This document shows positions 19,301-27,622 of a DNA stretch of 64,000 nt, piece by piece; position 1 is the stretch's first letter; each line of letters opens with the position of its first letter. The notes below the pieces were generated by a model. That model was not told the origin of the DNA and ran no database searches. It saw only the letters and a list, made by a program, of their open reading frames with translations. The stretch spans positions 6,820,001 through 6,884,000 of the forward strand of contig NZ_CP042910.1 in the NCBI RefSeq assembly GCF_008298035.1, written 5' to 3'. The DNA is from Gimesia maris (GTDB lineage: Bacteria; Planctomycetota; Planctomycetia; Planctomycetales; Planctomycetaceae). A program made the translations under genes and the position numbers.

Positions 19301-19565
19301 GATTCTGATGACGGCGTTCTCATTCATCCTGGGTGTGATCCCCCTGTTGATCGCGACTGGCGCCGGATTTGAAATGCGGCGGGTCCTCGGAACGGCCGTC
19401 TTCAGTGGCATGCTGGGCGTGACATTGTTCGGTCTGTTTCTCACTCCGGTCTTCTACGTGGTACTGCGACGCTTTGCACGAAAACCGAAAGCGAGCGCAA
19501 ACAAAGAATCAACGGTCACGTCCGAACCTGCAAAACTGACCACAACGGGAACAGGCAATTCATAA
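16359..19565 (+). CDS. RND multidrug efflux transporter, HAE1/AcrB type
   Basis: 1,068 residues, close to the usual AcrB family length. It begins with the characteristic FFIERPIFASVLS first membrane helix and a large periplasmic loop (porter domain; SQYPSVAPPTIVV, YPGATPQVI). The second membrane bundle contains the proton-relay pair Asp410-Asp411 in GIVVDDAIVVVENVERL, followed by the second periplasmic loop and a second six-helix bundle (NNILTQIGFIVLVGLACKNAILIVEFAK). It uses the proton-motive force to export hydrophobic compounds together with the adaptor encoded immediately upstream. The start overlaps the adaptor stop by four bases. The gene looks complete and normal for the family; the substrate range is not predictable from sequence. 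Confidence 0.95.
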   Translation: MKFPHFFIERPIFASVLSFMVVLIGSLAYFALPVSQYPSVAPPTIVVRASYPGATPQVIADTVATPIEQEMNGVDNMLYMESSSSNDGTMQLTVTFKLGTNLDDAQVMVQNRVAVAEARLPEAVRQIGITTRKQIPDMLMVVHLNSPDNSRDQLYISNFAFLRIRDSLMRLDGVGDIRVAGGNEYSMRIWLDIEKMTHVGLTVGDVVQQVRQQNAQVAAGVIGQPPIDESGAFQLNVTTQGRLQEEDEFGQIVVKRGDDGRVTRLSDVARIELGAQDYSRISYLDGKPAVAILIYQRPGTNAVDAADEVKQTMANLNKDFPEGVGYEIAYNPTDYVEESIAEVFETLYITTILVVLTVFLFLHGWRPTIIPVIAIPISLIGTFAAMQLFGVTLNTLSLFGLVLAIGIVVDDAIVVVENVERLIADGLNPREATHKAMDEVSSALVATTLVLIAVFVPTMFVPSLSGKFYQQFALTIAISTGFSTFVSLTLSPALCALLLKPKNAERNRMGRLVDLLFGWFFRAFNRFFDFTGNVYAGIVSRIIRISGVSLLIYGGLLVATWYSFGLVPSGFIPAQDQGYIIVSIRLPDGASLARTDAITQRVAKIGSKIDGVAHSVGIAGLSGSTFTISSNAAVSFLPLEDAKERAARGRGINEIIADLRREVAVVNEAQVFIIAPPPVRGIGRGGGFKMYVQDQGGAGIAALNQVTERMVAEANQQPGLVQIFSNFRVSVPQIYAEVDRTKAQMLDIPISNVFDALEVYLGSVYVNDFNFLGRTYRVTAQAEPEFRDEQDDILRLRTRSARGTSIPLGAVVELKRTSGPDRIVRFNLFPAADLNGQTAPGYSTGQSLATMEQLADENLPPGFGYAWTEIAYQERQAGNTIVFLFPLAVLFVFLTLAAQYESWVLPLAIILIVPLCLLFAIVGIWFRGMDNNILTQIGFIVLVGLACKNAILIVEFAKAEEDAGKDRFQAAVDACRLRLRPILMTAFSFILGVIPLLIATGAGFEMRRVLGTAVFSGMLGVTLFGLFLTPVFYVVLRRFARKPKASANKESTVTSEPAKLTTTGTGNS

Positions 19566-19608
19566 TCGTGAGGCTTTACTGTCAGCAGCCTGGATTCAGA
19601 AAACCGTC

Positions 19609-21675
19609 TTATTTCGCTGGCAGTAACTGGATCGCATCCAATATGACAAACCCGCTGGTCTTGTCATTAGAAATTGTAATTTTGGTTTCTACATCGTCCT
19701 GAAGTTCGACAATCCCCAGCGGCCGAAATTGTTTACCCTGGGGCAGTGTTCTGGTTTGATCGACACTGAGCCTTGCTTTCTTTGCACCGGAAAAAACCGT
19801 CAGCGGAACATTGTTCGCGCGGCTCTCATGGGCAGAGTATGCCATCAGGAGCTGATAGCGACCACTTTGTGGAACCTTAAAACGGAAGACTGCGGTTGCT
19901 TTTCCATCCCCGCTCTTTTCGTCGTGAAGATAGCCGCTACCAATGTGTGGTTTGAAATTGGTCGAGTGGCTCCAATGACCGGAGAGTTCAGCACTGGTAT
20001 TATCCAGCACAATCCCGGGAAGAGACTGGGGATCAATCGAATGCGACACTTCATTCGCGTTAGTGTCGGGAGGTAACTCGAGCACCTGCCCCTGTGCCAG
20101 AAGACGAGCGCGAAGCTGTTTGTAAGGCAGGTCTTGAACAGAGCTTTCATTTCGGGCGGATAACGCAGCTGCAATACCCGCACTTTGTCCCAAAATCATC
20201 CAGGTCGGTTCCACGCGGAGGGAGGAAATACCGACATGCGTGCAGGAGAGTGCCACGGGAACAAGTAAATTGGAACATTCCTTCGGCTGTGGCAGAATGG
20301 AACGATATGGTACGTGATACGCATAGCCCTGTTTGGGACTGCTTTTCCTGACGGGAAAGATCGTTCCTTCATTAATGACGCCACCGTCTGTTAAGGCAAT
20401 CCGTTGACAGTCATGTGAGTCAATCGGAAAGGAAGAGACTGCGATGGGATCTTTTTTTTCCGGTTGTTCCAAAATGTCTTTCTGACTGAGCACGTACATG
20501 CCTCGCATGCGTCGCCCCTCACGCACATACAATGCAGGAGAAAAGTGTCCGTACTCGGGAAACTCATCTTTGCAGAGTCCCAGCCTGGCGTAGGCATTCC
20601 GTACCTTTTCAGGCACTGCGGGGTCAGTTGTCAGAAAGTGATAAAACTCCAGCGTGTACTGCTTATGTTGTTCCCAGATGGCTGCCCGCCCTGCTTCGTC
20701 GGCTTCACTCCAGCCATTCCCGCCGCCCACCAGGCCAAGGGAGAATTGACCGCCGATCGAATTGTTGCCATCAAACTTCCCTCCGGGCAGTGGATACAGG
20801 TCCCAACCCAGGCGGCCTCCGGATTTCGCAAAACGCCGCATTACTTCAAAACGGGCAGGATCATAGCTCTCAGGTTTCGGAAATGGCACACGGTTTTTCG
20901 GATCATCCGTCAGACAGAGACGAAAGCTGTAAACCATGACATTGCTATCTCCCTCATCTTCCGGGCCGGCATCAGTCGTGGTGATCAGGGGAAGAATTTG
21001 CCCTTCGCTGTCGAAACCATTTATATTCATTCTGCTTTTCGGATAACGTTTCCCCGCCAGGGATTCACCATATTCCGCTTTTCCTTCCCTGCCGATCGTC
21101 CAACTGACTCCTGCCGCTGCCATCAGGTCACCTTCATACGTTGCGTCAATAAATGTTTTAGCAGCAAAAGCACCATTGTCTGTGACCAGACTGGAAATCC
21201 GAGTCCCTTCCTTTCTGACGGACTGGAGGACTTGTTTCGGCAGAACTTTGACGTGCGCTTCATCCAGCATCTGTTTCGTCACGCGCAAAGCGACATGTGG
21301 TTCGTAAGTCCATTTAGACTGATCTTTGACTCGCACCTGATAAGGTAATTTGATTCCCCGTGCAGAATAATCTTTTTCAATACGTGTATGCCATTCATCG
21401 AACAGGCCCATAACCGTACTGCGCACCGTCTGGTTTGAATCACTGAAGCTCAGCCCGCCTGTGTTCAAGCCGCCTATATGATCGGTCGGTTCAAGCAGAA
21501 TGACTGTCGCCCCTTCACGTGATGCTGCGATCGCTGCACAGACCCCGCCTGGGGTGGCTCCATACACGACGATATCCGCGCGTGTGCCCCCTTCCTCAAC
21601 CTGTTCACGGGCGGAAACTCCAGTCGGCAAAATCAGACTCAACAGGAACAAGGCGCTAAACAGTTGATTCTTCAT
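19609..21675 (-). CDS. Secreted FAD-dependent oxidoreductase with golvesin-like C-terminal domain
   Basis: A 688-residue protein with an N-terminal signal peptide (hydrophobic residues 5-20, ending GVSA). The FAD-binding dinucleotide fold follows directly (DIVVYGATPGGVCAA..GATVILLEP), as in the FAD_oxidored (PF12831-like) family. More family blocks are GGLNTGGLSFSD, TFIDATYEGDLMAAAGVSW and a C-terminal flavin-side helix (GQSAGIAAALS). The last about 130 residues (from IVLDNTSAELSGHWS to GFVILDAIQLLPAK) form a separate beta-rich module resembling the golvesin/xanthan-lyase C-terminal domain, which usually accompanies extracellular polysaccharide enzymes. It probably acts in the periplasm or outside on a carbohydrate-type substrate, but this is inference. 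It is transcribed alone, convergent with the RND operon. Confidence 0.87.
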   Translation of the reverse strand: MKNQLFSALFLLSLILPTGVSAREQVEEGGTRADIVVYGATPGGVCAAIAASREGATVILLEPTDHIGGLNTGGLSFSDSNQTVRSTVMGLFDEWHTRIEKDYSARGIKLPYQVRVKDQSKWTYEPHVALRVTKQMLDEAHVKVLPKQVLQSVRKEGTRISSLVTDNGAFAAKTFIDATYEGDLMAAAGVSWTIGREGKAEYGESLAGKRYPKSRMNINGFDSEGQILPLITTTDAGPEDEGDSNVMVYSFRLCLTDDPKNRVPFPKPESYDPARFEVMRRFAKSGGRLGWDLYPLPGGKFDGNNSIGGQFSLGLVGGGNGWSEADEAGRAAIWEQHKQYTLEFYHFLTTDPAVPEKVRNAYARLGLCKDEFPEYGHFSPALYVREGRRMRGMYVLSQKDILEQPEKKDPIAVSSFPIDSHDCQRIALTDGGVINEGTIFPVRKSSPKQGYAYHVPYRSILPQPKECSNLLVPVALSCTHVGISSLRVEPTWMILGQSAGIAAALSARNESSVQDLPYKQLRARLLAQGQVLELPPDTNANEVSHSIDPQSLPGIVLDNTSAELSGHWSHSTNFKPHIGSGYLHDEKSGDGKATAVFRFKVPQSGRYQLLMAYSAHESRANNVPLTVFSGAKKARLSVDQTRTLPQGKQFRPLGIVELQDDVETKITISNDKTSGFVILDAIQLLPAK

Positions 21676-22007
21676 TGATCATATTCTCTCATTTGAACTG
21701 GAGCAGAATTCCGGCAGTTGACGATTCCCATTCATTTTCCGCGTATTTATCGCCGGAAAGTATTGGATACATTACTTAATGAAATCCCGATTTCGAACCA
21801 TTCAATATACTGCTTTCCGGTTTTTATTCCCAGCCGCCCCAAATGCAATCCCCAGAATCAATCAGGAGCCGTCACGTAATATTGTCGCACCCGATCAGAT
21901 GCAGTCGGACTCAGCCTTCCATTGATGGAAGAAATTAACGACAATGATACATCTATTTAACCGTCTAATCGTATTACAGCTTCATCACCAGACTCGGAGG
22001 TAATATT
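21676..22007. promoter_or_regulatory. Divergent promoter region between oxidoreductase and transaldolase
   Basis: About 330 bases. A perfect 8-bp inverted repeat (CCGGAAAG 21753-21760, CTTTCCGG 21813-21820) brackets 52 bases that include the palindrome GAAATCCCGATTTC at 21781-21794. The arms are far apart, so this could be an operator arrangement or chance. GGAGG eight to twelve bases before the transaldolase ATG is its ribosome-binding site. No convincing -35/-10 pair was found. Confidence 0.35.
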
Positions 22008-23093
22008 ATGTCAGCCACTCAACAACTCCATAACCTGGGACAAAGTCTCTGGCTGGATAACATCACGCGTGACCTGCTTACCGGCGGGACTCTACAGCGT
22101 TATATTGATGAACTTTCGGTAACCGGACTGACTTCCAATCCAACCATTTTTCATCAAGCGATCAAAAACAGTCAATCTTACGACAGTTCAATTCAGGAAA
22201 AGTTTAAGAACGGCAAGGAAGGCGAGGAACTGTTTTTTGAGGTCGCCCTCGAAGACATCACGCAGGCCGCTGATCTGTTCCGACCTGTGTGGGACCGCAC
22301 TGATGGTGTGGATGGCTGGGTTTCCCTGGAAGTCTCCCCCCTGCTCGCTTATGACACCGAGAGCACCCTGGCAGCCGCGAAAGATCTGCATGCCCGCGCC
22401 GGTCGTCCCAATGTTCTGATTAAAATTCCCGGCACGAATGAGGGGCTGCCTGCGATTGAAGAAGCCACCTTCGCGGGGATCCCCGTGAACGTGACTCTGT
22501 TATTTTCCAGTGAGCATTATGTCGCTGCTGCAGAAGCTTATCTGCGTGGTGTCGAACGACGTATTGAAGCCGGTCTCAATCCTGCCGTCGGTTCGGTTGC
22601 TTCGCTGTTTATCAGTCGCTGGGACCGTGCCATCGTAGACGACGTACCGGAAACGCTCCACAACCGCCTGGGGATAGCCATCGGACAGAAAGCTTACAAA
22701 GCCTACCTGGACCTGATCAGCTCGCCACGGTGGCAGCGTGCATTGAACTTTGGTGCCCGGCCACAACGTCTGCTCTGGGCCAGTACCGGATCGAAAGATC
22801 CCAACGCGTCCGATGTACTGTATATCACTTCTCTCGCGTCGCCCTTTACCGTCAATACGATGCCGGAACAGACTCTGAAGGCTTTCGCCGATCATGGTGA
22901 TCTTGGCGACGCTTTGCCCGCAGATGGGGGTGACTGTGAAACCTTACTCAACGATTTCACACAGGCCGGCGTTGACAATCAGGCTTTAGCCGCCCGACTC
23001 CAGGAAGAAGGGGCAGAGTCTTTTGTCAAATCCTGGAATGAACTGATGGAAGTGATTACCACCAAAAGTGAATCCCTGGTGCAGGCTGACTGA
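22008..23093 (+). CDS. tal: Transaldolase
   Basis: A 361-residue cytoplasmic enzyme that transfers a dihydroxyacetone unit between sugar phosphates in the non-oxidative pentose phosphate pathway. The N-terminal LGQSLWLDNITRDLL and VTGLTSNPTIF blocks are family signatures. The Schiff-base lysine is Lys139 in PNVLIKIPGT, and VNVTLLFS follows as expected. The length matches the longer actinobacterial/cyanobacterial-type transaldolases rather than the about 220-residue or E. coli forms. A strong GGAGG ribosome-binding site lies seven bases upstream, and an intrinsic terminator follows, so it is a single-gene transcription unit. All key motifs are intact. Confidence 0.95.
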   Translation: MSATQQLHNLGQSLWLDNITRDLLTGGTLQRYIDELSVTGLTSNPTIFHQAIKNSQSYDSSIQEKFKNGKEGEELFFEVALEDITQAADLFRPVWDRTDGVDGWVSLEVSPLLAYDTESTLAAAKDLHARAGRPNVLIKIPGTNEGLPAIEEATFAGIPVNVTLLFSSEHYVAAAEAYLRGVERRIEAGLNPAVGSVASLFISRWDRAIVDDVPETLHNRLGIAIGQKAYKAYLDLISSPRWQRALNFGARPQRLLWASTGSKDPNASDVLYITSLASPFTVNTMPEQTLKAFADHGDLGDALPADGGDCETLLNDFTQAGVDNQALAARLQEEGAESFVKSWNELMEVITTKSESLVQAD

Positions 23094-23127
23094 TCATCGG
23101 GTTGAATCATGAATCAGCTTTAAACAG

Positions 23128-23170
23128 AAGTCAGGTCTCTCGCATGTGCAGAGACCTGACTTTTTTCTTT
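23128..23170 (+). terminator. Rho-independent terminator of the transaldolase gene
   Basis: A 13-bp perfect stem, AAGTCAGGTCTCT (23128-23140) with AGAGACCTGACTT (23150-23162), closes a nine-base loop and runs into a T-rich tract (TTTTTTCTTT). It is 35 bases after the transaldolase stop. Confidence 0.92.
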
Positions 23171-23341
23171 GCACACTATTTTGTATATCTTTCCGAATTT
23201 TGAATCAGGATTTCGATCTGATTTTACAGGTAAAAGACGGGTGTACTGTGGAATCAGCAGGCTGATTTCGATAACTTCGTCTGGACTGTCACAAATCTCA
23301 ATATTTAAATTTTTCTTACTCGCAGGAAGAAGACGCTCTTA

Positions 23342-23776
23342 ATGAAAATTGATGCTCAGATTCGCGTTATTATGTTACTGGTATGCGGCATGTTTTTGTT
23401 TGATGGTTGCAGCTCCGGACCCGACGATGTCCCGGAAACAGGCACTGTTACCGGAACAGTAACCCTGGATGGCGCTCCGCTTGAAGAAGCCCTGGTTCAA
23501 TTTCAGCCGGAAAGCGGGCGGATCTCATCAGGTACTACAGATGCTGAAGGAAAATATGAGTTGGATTACACGGGGACACTCAAAGGAGCCAAAATCGGAA
23601 CCCATAAGGTGAGCATCACCACGTTCAAGGCTCCTGAAGAAAATCTGGAAACAAAGGAAGCACAAAAACAGCTTCCCAAAGAGAAAGTCCCCGCCCAGTA
23701 CAATAAGGACACCACGCTGACAGCCGAAGTTAACGCCGGTGAAAATACAATCGATTTCGATTTACAGTCAAAATAA
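23342..23776 (+). CDS. Small lipoprotein with carboxypeptidase-regulatory-like (Ig-fold) domain
   Basis: 144 residues: a lipoprotein signal with lipobox LFDGC, a short linker, then one beta-sandwich domain of the type TGTVTGTVTLDGAPLEEALVQF with a TDAEGKYEL turn, as in carboxypeptidase D regulatory-like domains. Genes of this type are abundant in planctomycetes and often lie near DUF1559 pilin-like genes, as here (about 2.5 kb away). No catalytic residues are expected. The likely location is membrane-anchored and periplasmic; the function is unknown. The gene is preceded by an A/T-rich leader and a purine-rich ribosome-binding region (AGGAAGAAGA). Confidence 0.85.
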   Translation: MKIDAQIRVIMLLVCGMFLFDGCSSGPDDVPETGTVTGTVTLDGAPLEEALVQFQPESGRISSGTTDAEGKYELDYTGTLKGAKIGTHKVSITTFKAPEENLETKEAQKQLPKEKVPAQYNKDTTLTAEVNAGENTIDFDLQSK

Positions 23777-23817
23777 TCGCCCCGACTGAAACCGTTCGCT
23801 GCGCGCCGTAGTGCCAC

Positions 23818-25929
23818 TTAGTTCTGCACTCCACTGCGTCGCCTCGCGATTTCAGCCAGTAGTAATGCGTGCTTCTGGAATGGCTTGCGCCCGGTCTGTT
23901 CATAGAACCGGGCCAGTTGTTCCAGATTCCGGGCAGCAGCCTGAAACTCTTCTGCAGTCAGATTTGAATCTGGTGACATCACCAGAGGCTCCAGACCTTG
24001 TTCTGCCAGTTCAAACTCGGGGTGCTCTTCCAACAGTTGATTCAAATCTGCCAGTGCCTCGGAATGCTGTTCCAGCCGAATTTTATTTCGGGCTAGGTTG
24101 TATCGCGCAAAAGAATTCCGTGGATCGAGGCGGAGGGCTTTCTGCCAGAAACGGGCCGCTGTTTCAAAGAGTTCTACTGTATTGTCCTGCTGAGACGTTT
24201 CAGCGGCTTTCTCATACGCACTCCCCAGGTTATTACAGATTTCTGAGTCATCCGGATCCAGTTTGTGAGCCTGTTCCAGATGTGTTATCGCCGCCTGCCA
24301 CTCCCGGGTCTGCGTCAAGATACTGCCGAGGAAGCGTTGAATCTGCAGATTATCGGGATATTTCTCGGCAAAAGGCTGCAACAGATCGCGTGCTTCGTGA
24401 AAGCGTTCCAGTTGCATCAGGGCAGACGCCAGTTGAATCGCTTCACCAGTCTCATCCGATCCGACCTGTTTTTTCAGTCGGTTCACCTGTTGCAGAATCT
24501 GCTGACGTGACTGTAGAAACTGGTAATAGGCGGCTTCGTCTTCCGGATAACCAGCCTGCATTCTGCCCGAATGTGGCAGCATGCAGAATAGAGTGGTCAA
24601 GATCACAAACGGCACTGCAGCCAGCCTGGGCCAGCGATTCTCAGCCGGTCTGGTCCAGGCACTCCACAGCCAGTCAATGCCTGCAGCGGCAAACAGGATC
24701 CAGAGTGGCAACATGCCCGCGCGAAACCGTCCAAAATTATAAATGAGTAAAATCGAAATGAGGTGGGCCAACAGTAATCCAATAGGCAGGATCAACTGCT
24801 TGCGCCGGGGGAAAGAGACAATCAGGCCCAGACATCCCAGCCCGCTGAACAGCCCAAAAGTGGGTAGATACGCCAGGGGCGCTATAAATTCTCGAGTCGT
24901 CTGGAAATAGGCACTGTCTGGTACTTCATAGTCGTTCAACAGAATCTGCAATTTTATGAGCGTCAGCTTCAATGTTCGCAGAGGATTGGCGGCCGCGTAT
25001 TTTAGTCCCTGCCAGAACCAGTATCGCGAACACGCCGCTGGTGACAATGTGAGTTGTCCCGTTCGCTGGCGGGCTTCCAGGCGAAAGTCTGCATGCTCAA
25101 ACAACGGATGTGTGCGTATGAAAGGTGGCGGTGAATAATAGCCGTTCGCGTCCGGCCCCTGAGCCATGTAAAAGACCTCGCCGCCGCCTGTCGTCACCGC
25201 GACAAACTCTCCCGTTACCAGGGTATTTCGAATTGCAACGGGGACCAGCATGATTGCACAGGCACAGCTGAAGATGAGAACTGATTGATAACGTAACTTT
25301 TTCGCAGCCCGATCGGCGCCTGAACTCTGCCAGAGAAACAGCAACACCGGGAAGGTCAACAGGATATGGTTTTCACGAACCAGAACGGCCAGTCCAACTG
25401 ATAAGCCAGCCAGCCACAACCAGAGCAGATGCTGCTGTTCCCGGAAACGCAGGCACGCATAAAGTATCAACGCCGTAAAAAACGGGCTGAGAAACGTTTT
25501 CATCAACATGACGTCATAGAAGACCAGCGGCCCGAATCCGGCTGTCAGGATGCCTGCGATGAGAGCCACCCTTTGAGTAAACAGCCTCTGCGCGGACGCA
25601 TAGATCAGCAGGCAGGTCCCACTTCCAATAAAAGCCTGCAGAGTCAGGATCAATGTCTCCGGACTGTCAAACAGCCAGTACCAGAAGCCAAGGACATACG
25701 CATATAACGGGCCCTGTGAAAATGCTGCCGTTGCATCTGCCGTCCCCTGGGAGAGATCCAGTCCCCAGTCACGATAGAACTGGTGATCTGTACGATAATG
25801 CCCTGCCAGAGGAGAATCGAGATACGACACCAGGTAAAACAAACGCACGCAGAGCGCCAGGCAGTAAATGCCTGCTCCCTGCCACCAGCCTGTGCCTGGT
25901 TTCGAGTTGTCTTTGCTCTTCAATTCCAT
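23818..25929 (-). CDS. Membrane glycosyltransferase (GT39/PMT-like) with C-terminal TPR repeats
   Basis: 703 residues. The N-terminal about 440 residues form a polytopic membrane region with roughly ten hydrophobic helices, starting with a CVRLFYLVSY helix. The first loop carries the acidic pattern TDHQFYRDWGLDL and then QGPLYAYVLGFWYW, typical of the PMT/GT39 lipid-linked sugar transferases. VRENHILLTFP fits the conserved loop before a later helix. From about residue 480 the protein changes to TPR repeats (for example GSILTQTREWQAAITHLEQA, ICNNLGSAYEKAAE, SFARYNLARNKI). The combination suggests a membrane sugar transferase with a protein-binding tail for glycosylation of cell-surface or exported polymers. 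Donor and acceptor are unknown. It is transcribed alone, convergent with the small lipoprotein gene. Confidence 0.82.
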   Translation of the reverse strand: MELKSKDNSKPGTGWWQGAGIYCLALCVRLFYLVSYLDSPLAGHYRTDHQFYRDWGLDLSQGTADATAAFSQGPLYAYVLGFWYWLFDSPETLILTLQAFIGSGTCLLIYASAQRLFTQRVALIAGILTAGFGPLVFYDVMLMKTFLSPFFTALILYACLRFREQQHLLWLWLAGLSVGLAVLVRENHILLTFPVLLFLWQSSGADRAAKKLRYQSVLIFSCACAIMLVPVAIRNTLVTGEFVAVTTGGGEVFYMAQGPDANGYYSPPPFIRTHPLFEHADFRLEARQRTGQLTLSPAACSRYWFWQGLKYAAANPLRTLKLTLIKLQILLNDYEVPDSAYFQTTREFIAPLAYLPTFGLFSGLGCLGLIVSFPRRKQLILPIGLLLAHLISILLIYNFGRFRAGMLPLWILFAAAGIDWLWSAWTRPAENRWPRLAAVPFVILTTLFCMLPHSGRMQAGYPEDEAAYYQFLQSRQQILQQVNRLKKQVGSDETGEAIQLASALMQLERFHEARDLLQPFAEKYPDNLQIQRFLGSILTQTREWQAAITHLEQAHKLDPDDSEICNNLGSAYEKAAETSQQDNTVELFETAARFWQKALRLDPRNSFARYNLARNKIRLEQHSEALADLNQLLEEHPEFELAEQGLEPLVMSPDSNLTAEEFQAAARNLEQLARFYEQTGRKPFQKHALLLAEIARRRSGVQN

Positions 25930-26234
25930 ATAACTTTGACTGATCGGTTGCGGTTCTCGACTCTGTCTCGATTAACTGTAGAGTCTCCAAGGCCATTGGG
26001 AACTGGTATCATAATTTGAGACACTAAGATTCGATGTGATTCGTATGGAGTATCATCTGCTGAATACGAAAAAGCCCGACTTCTCAAGTAGAAGAAGTCG
26101 GGCCATTTTAGATATACCTGATCAGGTTAACCAGTCACCTGATTAGACTGTATCCAGTTTTAATGTAGCGTCTCCAGGGTCATTTGGACCTGTTTTAACA
26201 GATTGAGAGACGCTAGAGTCGAATGTGATACACT
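25930..26234. repeat. Duplicated about 70-bp element around a terminator
   Basis: Two related sequences, about 25978-26043 and 26165-26230, match at roughly 70 percent of positions. Each carries its own inverted repeat: TAGAGTCTC (25979-25987) with GAGACACTA (26018-26026), 8 of 9 pairs; and TAGCGTCTC (26166-26174) with GAGACGCTA (26207-26215), perfect. The second is followed by a further perfect pair, CTAGAGT (26213-26219) and ACTCTAG (26232-26238), which covers the stop codon of the DUF1559 gene. The DUF1559 terminator lies between the two copies. No gene is visible in this 305-base gap. Confidence 0.6.
26069..26103 (-). terminator. Rho-independent terminator of the DUF1559 gene
   Basis: Read on the minus strand, GCCCGACTTCT and AGAAGTCGGGC (plus-strand 26093-26103 and 26074-26084) form a perfect 11-bp stem with an eight-base loop, followed by TTTTT. 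It lies about 130 bases after the DUF1559 stop codon. Confidence 0.88.
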
Positions 26235-27095
26235 CTAGAATTCACCGAGCACATTTCCATCATTGATGGAAGCGAGATGGTCGTAAGTCGTCTTGTCGAT
26301 ATTTTCACTCAGAAAAACGACGCGGCCATCACCCAGCAGGAAATGAGCCCCGCCGACATGCGAACTGCTGAATCCATAATTTAATTCCGTTGTTCCGTTA
26401 ATCTGTGTTGATCTCAGAGTCGTAGACTCAGAGAGGAACTGAGGTGCACCATGGATTTTATATCCGGAGCTGGCGCCTGTTGCGCCAATCCAGATACCAC
26501 CAATATTGGAACCCTGTGTTGTCCGTTCGCCCCCCAGCATGGTGTTACTCACACCGTCGGTCAGATCGCGGATGCGGACATCGCTGTTTCGACCAAAGGC
26601 AATCTGGGGAGTGGAAGCAGGATACTTTGAACCAACTGTCAGATAGTTGGATTTACCATATCCGGAAAGATCCGAGTTGGTTCCCCCCATTGGATCAGAA
26701 GGACAGATGTAAGCTGGCAGAACTGTTTTGGCTTCTACGGTACCAATTGTAGAATATGTGGAGTCGTACCATTTGTTATCAAACCCTCCCTTGGTCTGAA
26801 TCTGGTTATACAGATTCGCCTGATCGATATAAGGAAGAATGAAGGTACCCCAGCCAATAAAATTATTGTAAATATCAGTCCCTGCACGGCAGTAACCGGG
26901 AGGAAAAATCCGCTGGGTATCGTGGTAATTGTGAAGCGCTAAACCGATCTGTTTGAAGTTGTTTTTGCAACTGCTTCTGCGAGCAGCTTCACGCGCCTGT
27001 TGCACAGCAGGCAATAATAAAGCAATTAAAATGGCAATAATGGCGATCACAACGAGAAGTTCAATTAATGTGAACGCCCTTCTTCGTAGAGTCAT
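26235..27095 (-). CDS. DUF1559 (pilin-like, type II pseudopilin N-terminus) protein
   Basis: About 286 residues. The N-terminus [30 protein letters not shown] is a prepilin leader plus hydrophobic alpha helix, with Glu5 of the mature form (FTLIE) present; the residue before the cleavage site is Ala instead of the usual Gly. The [22 protein letters not shown] block and the C-terminal [14 protein letters not shown] (H-x9-DG type) are DUF1559/SBP_bac_10 hallmarks. Planctomycetes carry many paralogues, probably forming pseudopili or surface fibres. I start it at the ATG at 27095, which gives the usual short leader and has GGAG upstream; starts at 27113 (ATG) or 27116 (TTG) are possible. Two inverted repeats upstream and a strong terminator downstream frame it as a single-gene unit. 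Confidence 0.93.
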   Translation of the reverse strand: MTLRRRAFTLIELLVVIAIIAILIALLLPAVQQAREAARRSSCKNNFKQIGLALHNYHDTQRIFPPGYCRAGTDIYNNFIGWGTFILPYIDQANLYNQIQTKGGFDNKWYDSTYSTIGTVEAKTVLPAYICPSDPMGGTNSDLSGYGKSNYLTVGSKYPASTPQIAFGRNSDVRIRDLTDGVSNTMLGGERTTQGSNIGGIWIGATGASSGYKIHGAPQFLSESTTLRSTQINGTTELNYGFSSSHVGGAHFLLGDGRVVFLSENIDKTTYDHLASINDGNVLGEF

Positions 27096-27142
27096 TTTCA
27101 ACTGAGTCTCCATCAATATTAAGATCTTTAAAACAAAATTGA

Positions 27143-27220
27143 GGTGTCAGCTACAATGCAGACACCAGATAGATCAAGCTGTATAAACTCGGTTTTTTAC
27201 ATAGATGTTATGTAAAAACC
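27143..27220 (-). promoter_or_regulatory. Two inverted repeats upstream of the DUF1559 gene
   Basis: GGTTTTTTACATA (27191-27203) and TATGTAAAAACC (27209-27220) pair over 12 bp with one unpaired T around a five-base loop. Closer to the gene, GGTGTC (27143-27148) and GACACC (27161-27166) form a second perfect pair. They lie about 50-125 bases upstream of the chosen start and could be an operator or leader hairpins. Confidence 0.45.
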
Positions 27221-27622
27221 AATTGAATGAAGTTTTGTAGATTTTTAGATAATTAAGAGAGGTTAATTCATATATCTTCAGACACCCTGACATGTCCATT
27301 CAAATGACATTGATTTATCTTAACTATTTAAAATGTCCTGTTTACACCAGTACAAATAGATATATAATTTCGCTAAACTCATATTTACACTGACTTTACA
27401 TACACCAGCCAGTCAAAATAGACCTGCTGAATTCCCATCTCATAATACGTTCTTAACGTGGAAACAGCTGGCGCTAAAATGAGATTGAGAGGGGCGCAAG
27501 GCTTCCGATGCTTCTTCCAAATGCGTCTTAATGAAGCGATTTTCTCGTTAAGATCCTGTCAGATTGAAACAGGCTAAAGAAGACACATCAGGTATCAGAC
27601 GGGAAAGCCCGAGCGTAGTCGT
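27221..27622. other. A/T-rich intergenic region without a visible gene
   Basis: About 400 bases between the DUF1559 leader and the end of the leftward kinase gene. It is clearly A/T-richer than the coding DNA around it. I see no reading frame, RNA gene or strong terminator here; the part next to the DUF1559 leader probably contains that gene's promoter. Confidence 0.5.

Noticed and set aside
18881-19444. A 187-residue leftward frame inside the RND pump gene
   Set aside because: Antisense of a clear membrane-protein gene; Arg/Asn-rich without any motif.
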